Part shown: piece after piece, positions 59,502-64,000 of the stretch
How the letters are laid out: every line of letters starts with the position of its first letter
How positions within the stretch are numbered: position 1 is the first letter of the stretch
NCBI GenBank assembly: GCA_945883335.1
Contig: CAMCXI010000005.1
Span: 1-64,000 of the forward strand
Reading direction: 5' to 3'
Length of the DNA: 64,000 nt
From: Candidatus Methylopumilus universalis
GTDB taxonomy: Bacteria > Pseudomonadota > Gammaproteobacteria > Burkholderiales > Methylophilaceae
Position numbers and translations under genes: made by a program
Notes under the pieces: model-generated
Told to the model about the DNA's origin: nothing
The model's input: only the letters and a program-made list of their open reading frames with translations
Database searches by the model: none

Positions 59502-61675
59502 GCTTGCTCAGCCTTTTTGCGTTTAACGCTTGATTTTGTTGATGCTAACGGTTGAAGAGGCATAGTGACGATCACAATAGCGCCTGTATCACGATTAGTT
59601 TTTACTTTAAGGTTCTCGATGGTAATGGTGCCTTGATGCTCTTCTACAATCTTCTTCACAATCGCCAAACCAAGCCCTGTGCCATGTCGTTTAGTCGTCA
59701 TGTAAGGCTCAAAGGCGCGCGATAGAATTTCAATAGGAAAGCCAGCACCGTTATCGGTGACCATCAACTGCGCATGGTTTGACAACTTTGAAGTTGCCAC
59801 TTCAATCGTCGGCGCTAACACTCCATCTAATGCATCTTGCGCGTTCTGTAATAAGTTATGTAACACTTGCCTCAACATTGTACTGTCACCAAGCACATCT
59901 AGAGACTGTTTAGCTAGGTTGACTTTGAGGGCCACCCCAGTTGGCTCATAGAGATCAAGCACATCGAGCACTAGTTGATTAAGATCTAATGGGCTTAAAT
60001 TAAGGACTGGTGCTCGCGCATATTCACTAAACTCGTTCACCATCGCTTTTAAAGCATCCACCTGAGCCACAATGGTACCTGTCGCGCGCTTCAGCATCTC
60101 GCTGTCAGCGACATCTAGCTTGGCTGAAAGCTTATGTTCAATTCGCTCAGCGGATAATTGAATGGGCGTGAGTGGATTTTTAATTTCATGAGCCAAGCGT
60201 CTAGCGACCTCACCCCAAGCAGCATCCCGCTGCGCTTGAGCCATCATCGTAATGTCGTCAAACACTACTAAATAGCCACTGTCTGCACTGAAAGGTAGTC
60301 GCGTTCCACGTAAGAGCAGCGTGCGCTGTCCTTGTGTGGTGACAATGTCCATTTCTGCTTGCCAATCACTGGCTTTTGATTGGCTTGCATTCAACAGAAT
60401 AATGTCTGTAAGCGCTGATAAATTAGGAAACTCCTGCCCAAGCTTAGCAAAGGAATGTCCTGCAAAATGGCCTAATACAACACCTAATATATTCGAAGCA
60501 ATTAAATTATAAGTACGTAATTCACCTTTATCATTCAAAGCCAAAACACCCGATGATAAATGCGCTAGGATTGTTTCTAAATAAACTCTTGCGGCTTCCA
60601 CGCTTGCTCGATTGGCCTCTGCGGCCTGTTTGGCCTCACCAAGCTGTTTACTCATGCTGTTAAAAGATTGCACCAAAACACCCAATTCATCGTTGCCGTG
60701 AACAGGAAGTACGGTCTCATAATCGCCCCGCGCAATCGCTCTTGTTCCCTCTGCCAATACCCCAAGCGGCGCGGATAAACGACGACTCAATACAAAAGCA
60801 ACTGAGACTGCTGTCAGCATAGCGAGCATCAGAACCAAAGTAAGCGTGAGAGAGAATACTTGCTTAAGAGACTCACGACTCAATGACAGCTCTTGATAAT
60901 CTTGATAAACATTTTGGACGGCTTCAGCTGTATTAGAAAGCTGTCTTGGCACGGGTTGGAGTAATTGCAAAATCCGAGTTTCACCACCAATATCATTCAT
61001 ATTGACTGGCACTAAGGCGCGTAAATACAAGCCCTTGCCGGCAATAGGCTCAATGATGCCAAAATCTTTTTGGCGAGCGTGTCTCAGCTGATCTAGGCTT
61101 GGCGTATTTGGCAAGAAACTGGTGGCATCACTACTGGAAAAGGCTAGAATTTTGCCTTGCATCGTCAGCAAAACTGCATCTTGTACACCATTTTTTTCAC
61201 GCAGGTCATTCAGCACTGTTAACTGGGCATTGTTCGGCTGAAAAGCAAGGTTTAAGGCCATGCCATCACCCTTTTGCTTGAGGTCAGCTAACATTGCATC
61301 TAGGGAACTCTGACCAAGTCGTACACCTCCCTCCAGTGCTGCCTCAACCTTTACGTTAAACCATGACTCAATAGAATGTGTAAGAAAATTGACTGACACG
61401 CCATAAACAAGAACACCCGGCGTGATCGCCATTAATGCAAACGCGCCTAGCAGCCGTAAATTAAGACGACTGCCAATCACTCTCGCTCGCATCTGCTTAA
61501 AAAGCACTGCGAGCTGATATACGATGAGTAGCAGCAGCGCGGTTGCAATCGCAATATTTAGACCCAGCAGCATCGTGTAATCAGCGCCAGAAACATTCCC
61601 ATTTCCGCTTGCATGAGAGAGCAAGTAAAGCAAACCAGCACCAAGTAAGGCTGTAATGAAAACGATATATCGCAT
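59498..61675 (-). CDS. ntrY: sensor histidine kinase NtrY
   Basis: This membrane histidine kinase of 725 residues probably phosphorylates NtrX. Two or three N-terminal helices (about 3-16, 33-55, 75-95) and a periplasmic sensing region (about 100-275) come first. A further helix (about 278-300) leads to HAMP (about 305-355), a PAS domain (about 365-470), HisKA with His496 in RRLAHEIKNPLTP and a HATPase domain (DNGAGFPIE, HGTGLGLAIVKKI). Kinase motifs look intact, in contrast to the eroded AAA+ of its partner. NtrYX is linked to redox and nitrogen control in other proteobacteria; the signal here is unknown. DUF4390 and rsmB precede it in the same run. Confidence 0.9.
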   Translation of the reverse strand: MRYIVFITALLGAGLLYLLSHASGNGNVSGADYTMLLGLNIAIATALLLLIVYQLAVLFKQMRARVIGSRLNLRLLGAFALMAITPGVLVYGVSVNFLTHSIESWFNVKVEAALEGGVRLGQSSLDAMLADLKQKGDGMALNLAFQPNNAQLTVLNDLREKNGVQDAVLLTMQGKILAFSSSDATSFLPNTPSLDQLRHARQKDFGIIEPIAGKGLYLRALVPVNMNDIGGETRILQLLQPVPRQLSNTAEAVQNVYQDYQELSLSRESLKQVFSLTLTLVLMLAMLTAVSVAFVLSRRLSAPLGVLAEGTRAIARGDYETVLPVHGNDELGVLVQSFNSMSKQLGEAKQAAEANRASVEAARVYLETILAHLSSGVLALNDKGELRTYNLIASNILGVVLGHFAGHSFAKLGQEFPNLSALTDIILLNASQSKASDWQAEMDIVTTQGQRTLLLRGTRLPFSADSGYLVVFDDITMMAQAQRDAAWGEVARRLAHEIKNPLTPIQLSAERIEHKLSAKLDVADSEMLKRATGTIVAQVDALKAMVNEFSEYARAPVLNLSPLDLNQLVLDVLDLYEPTGVALKVNLAKQSLDVLGDSTMLRQVLHNLLQNAQDALDGVLAPTIEVATSKLSNHAQLMVTDNGAGFPIEILSRAFEPYMTTKRHGTGLGLAIVKKIVEEHQGTITIENLKVKTNRDTGAIVIVTMPLQPLASTKSSVKRKKAEQA

Positions 61676-61690
61676 TAGTAAAAGCGCATT

Positions 61691-62278
61691 CTAATAAGCA
61701 AATATAGGTGTCCAACGATATCGTTCAGACGCAATATTCCAATCGTCAGAACCAATCGCTTCCACTTGCAAAGGTTTAGGTAGTTTAGTTTGATCCAATC
61801 GTACTTTTATTGCTGCAAAATACGCATCCCCTTTTCTGACTAATTTTTTATCCACTACCGCCCAAGGTTTTATTTTTGAAAACTCTTCTTTAGCTTGTTG
61901 CAGGCTTGCAAAAGACTGTTGATGGTTGTTGCGATTGACTAGATATTTTCGTGAAAGCGCGTGGTAGCTCAAGGTCAAATATTGGGTTTGCGTGACAATT
62001 TCATCATCAAACCAATAGCGACGGGGAGAACTCAGTTGGAACTCAACAAGAAAGGTGAGTGGCACGCCTTTATTTAAGGCATCTTCAATGATTGGACTAA
62101 AGCTAATATCAAAATCAGCGGTCAATGCATAAGCTTCATCCGACTGAATCAACTCTGCACTTTTAATATGAATAGCACTGGTTGCCGCATGCGCTAGCTG
62201 ACTAAAAACCAATGCTAGCGAAACAATAATGAGGCAAATGAATGCGTAAAGACGATTAGCGCTTCTGTAGTAAGGCAT
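61691..62278 (-). CDS. DUF4390 exported protein
   Basis: This protein of about 195 residues has a signal-like helix (LYAFICLIIVSLALVFSQLAHA) and a mature part rich in beta strands (SAIHIKSAELIQSDEAYALTADFDI, PRRYWFDDEIVTQTQYLTLSYH). It ends with DDWNIASERYRWTPIFAY. The family is conserved between rsmB and ntrYX in betaproteobacteria and has no known function; a periplasmic role tied to NtrY sensing is inference. Several ATG starts exist (62320, 62293, 62290, 62278), none with a clear ribosome site. All overlap the end of rsmB; I give the shortest with an intact signal. Confidence 0.75.
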   Translation of the reverse strand: MPYYRSANRLYAFICLIIVSLALVFSQLAHAATSAIHIKSAELIQSDEAYALTADFDISFSPIIEDALNKGVPLTFLVEFQLSSPRRYWFDDEIVTQTQYLTLSYHALSRKYLVNRNNHQQSFASLQQAKEEFSKIKPWAVVDKKLVRKGDAYFAAIKVRLDQTKLPKPLQVEAIGSDDWNIASERYRWTPIFAY

Positions 62279-63539
62279 AAAATAAACCATCATGCTGGGC
62301 ACTCGGTAGTAATTGTCCATTGTTTAAAATCAAGCCTGCCAATGGTTGATCTAATGGCAATTGCTCAGCATCTGCATGTAACTTCAAAAAACTATCGATC
62401 TGCCGCTGATTCTCTTCTTGAAAAACTGAGCAGGTAACGTAAAGCAATTTACCACCCTTTGCTAATACCTGCCACAACGATGGCAATATCTGGGCCTGTT
62501 GCTTGGTGAATGAAGCAATATCAGCCTCACGGCGTAACCACTTAATATCAACGTGGCGCCTTACAATACCAGCGGCTGTACAAGGTACATCCGCCAAAAT
62601 ACGATCGAAAGGCTTCCCATCCCACCAATCAACAGAATTAGCTGCATCAGCCACTAATAAAGTAGCCTTTAGTTTTAATCGCTCAATATTATTTTGCGTA
62701 AGAGCGATACGCGTTACATCGTTATCCACTGCGACTAAATCAACATCAGCCAACTCTAAAATTTGACCTGTTTTGCCGCCAGGAGCACAACAGGCGTCTA
62801 GCACACGCTGTCCATCTTTTAAGTCCAAGGCGTAGCCAGCAACTTGCGCCGCATAATCTTGTACTGAAGCTTCACCAGCCGAAAAACCAGGGATTCGATC
62901 TACTGGAATAGGTTTATCTAATGAAACCGCATTTGCACCCAAGGCTTGCGATACGATACCCTCTGCTTCGAGTTTGCTCACAAAGTCTGCCACTGAAATT
63001 TGACGCTGATTCACGCGCAAAGTCATTAGTGGATGTTGATTCCCTGCCTCAAGCATGGACTGCCAATTATCTGGGTATTGATACTTAAGCTTGGTGACCC
63101 ACCAAGCCGGATAGGAGTATGTCGCAAACTCATTATCTTTAAGATTGGCGACTAATTCAGGTTGTTGACGTAGAAAGTTTCGTAAAACACCATTCACCAA
63201 ACCTTTCGCCCAAGTTTTTTTGGATTGGCTAGCCGCCTTAACGGCTTGGTCAACGACAGTGTGCGATGCAGCTTTGTCATACTGCAATTGATAGATAGCC
63301 ACTAATAATAAACACTGTAATTTGGCATCTTCTAAAGGCTTTTGCAGAAGCTGATCTAATAAAGCTTCTATTGCGCCATAGAACCGCAACGTGCCATAAC
63401 TCAGATCTTGAGCAACGGCGCGCTGTTGTGGCGTGATATTTGAGTATCGCGCAAATAGGCTTTCTAAAACCACACCTAAATTACGCCCTGCAAAAACTTG
63501 TCCGATTGCTTCTGCAGCAATCTGTTGTGAGATATGCAC
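62256..63539 (-). CDS. rsmB: 16S rRNA (cytosine(967)-C5)-methyltransferase RsmB
   Basis: RsmB methylates C967 of 16S rRNA. The 427-residue protein has an N-terminal NusB-like helical domain (about 1-140; ISQQIAAEAIGQVFAGRNL) and a methyltransferase core with ACCAPGGKTGQILEL, DVPCTAAGIVRRHVDIKW and YVTCSVFQEENQRQ, which hold the two conserved cysteines. The start is GTG at 63539: an in-frame stop lies two codons upstream, so no longer start is possible. It lies 40 bases after fmt, the usual fmt-rsmB pairing. The protein at 29745 is a second family member. Confidence 0.93.
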   Translation of the reverse strand: MHISQQIAAEAIGQVFAGRNLGVVLESLFARYSNITPQQRAVAQDLSYGTLRFYGAIEALLDQLLQKPLEDAKLQCLLLVAIYQLQYDKAASHTVVDQAVKAASQSKKTWAKGLVNGVLRNFLRQQPELVANLKDNEFATYSYPAWWVTKLKYQYPDNWQSMLEAGNQHPLMTLRVNQRQISVADFVSKLEAEGIVSQALGANAVSLDKPIPVDRIPGFSAGEASVQDYAAQVAGYALDLKDGQRVLDACCAPGGKTGQILELADVDLVAVDNDVTRIALTQNNIERLKLKATLLVADAANSVDWWDGKPFDRILADVPCTAAGIVRRHVDIKWLRREADIASFTKQQAQILPSLWQVLAKGGKLLYVTCSVFQEENQRQIDSFLKLHADAEQLPLDQPLAGLILNNGQLLPSAQHDGLFYALLQKR

Positions 63540-63579
63540 GTGTTATTTAACCAATCTCATCGAAATATAAAACGCAAAT

Positions 63580-64000
63580 TTATTCAAAATACTGGCCAAC
63601 TTTCAAACCGTGCCCAGTGACAAAATCTCTGGCTTTTAAACGTTTTCCGCCAGGTGATTGTAGTTCTTCAATAGAGAGGACACCTTCACCACAGGCTACT
63701 TGAATAGTAGCGCCGACATCTAGCACCTTGCCGGGCGTCTCATTGACCGCACTTCCAAGAGCAGTCGCCATCCAAATACGACAAACCTCTCCACCCAGCA
63801 TCGCATGCGCTACAGGGAAAGGATTAAATGCACGCACTTGCCGAGAAATTAAATCTGCAGATTGCGACCAATCAATGCTTGCTTCAGATTTCTGCAATTT
63901 AGCGGCATACGTGACTAATGACTCATCTTGAGGCGTGGCAGGCAAGCTACCTTTCTCTGCTAATTGCTTCATGGCAACCACCATTAAATCAGCACCTATC
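63580..64000 (-). CDS. fmt: methionyl-tRNA formyltransferase, 3' part
   Basis: Fmt formylates initiator Met-tRNA. Only the C-terminal 139 or so codons are in the window; the frame is open to the edge, with residues GADLMVVAMKQL before the first in-window Met. Visible are the end of the catalytic domain (DESLVTYAAKLQKSEASIDWSQSA, a hallmark of Fmt) and the C-terminal tRNA-binding barrel (VRAFNPFPVAHAML, GEGVLSIEELQSPGGKRLKARDF). rsmB follows 40 bases downstream. Confidence 0.93.
   Translation of the reverse strand, partial: IGADLMVVAMKQLAEKGSLPATPQDESLVTYAAKLQKSEASIDWSQSADLISRQVRAFNPFPVAHAMLGGEVCRIWMATALGSAVNETPGKVLDVGATIQVACGEGVLSIEELQSPGGKRLKARDFVTGHGLKVGQYFE

Overview
The window reads as chromosomal housekeeping DNA of a moderately AT-rich betaproteobacterium. 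Gene order and content fit the Methylophilaceae (Methylotenera/Methylophilus-like methylotrophs): system II cytochrome c maturation (resB-ccsA) beside a dihaem cytochrome c4 and engB, an fmt-rsmB-DUF4390-ntrY-ntrX block, rpoN inside an lpt-hpf-hprK-rapZ-pts run, and purM divergent from hda. The family assignment is inference from gene content; there is no rRNA or taxon marker. I saw no tRNA, rRNA, IS element, prophage, CRISPR array or plasmid feature. Coding density is very high.

Layout. 1-5 kb: a type IV pilin-like gene, then ccsA, resB and cytochrome c4 (all minus). 5-16.5 kb: engB/trmB/midA-like, pteridine reductase, ttcA, topA, a PBP7-type endopeptidase, gcvH, an unknown helical repeat protein, holC and pepA. 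16.6-20.6 kb: lptF-lptG, then a minus-strand module of RDD protein, DUF3106, DUF3619 and an ECF-like sigma factor. 20.7-22.1 kb: a PilR/NtrC-type regulator broken by an in-frame amber codon and degenerate in its AAA+ motifs. 22-28 kb: Ca2+/Na+ antiporter, ampD, RND adaptor and pump. 28-34 kb (minus): GNAT, DctA-like carrier, a Nop2/RsmB-family methyltransferase, two DUF3108 paralogues and purM. 34-42.5 kb: hda, COG2509-type flavoprotein, htpX, soxYZ, BepA-like M48 protease, moaC, LpxO-like hydroxylase, ThiO-like oxidase. 42.5-54 kb: KefB-like antiporter, then kdsD-kdsC-lptC-lptA-lptB-rpoN-hpf-hprK-rapZ-EIIA-ptsH-ptsI. 54-64 kb: prlC, xth, a methyltransferase, then ntrX, ntrY, DUF4390, rsmB and the 3' part of fmt (minus).

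How the genes work together. Seven genes serve Kdo/LPS delivery (kdsD, kdsC, lptA, lptB, lptC, lptF, lptG). bepA, htpX, pbpG, ampD and the sigma/DUF3619/DUF3106/RDD module add envelope upkeep. rpoN, hprK, rapZ, EIIA, HPr and EI form a sugar-independent regulatory PTS. NtrYX is present, but its NtrX AAA+ domain has lost its ATPase and sigma-54 contact motifs. ccsA, resB, cytochrome c4, midA-like and soxYZ relate to respiration.

Most of the window is ordinary. The signals I rate highest are the decayed PilR-like regulator, the dead-ATPase NtrX, the sigma-factor/18-residue-repeat module, the 38-residue-repeat protein next to holC, orphan soxYZ, and several structured intergenic elements. I did not find a clearly new multi-gene system; the sigma/DUF3619/DUF3106/RDD operon is the nearest candidate.
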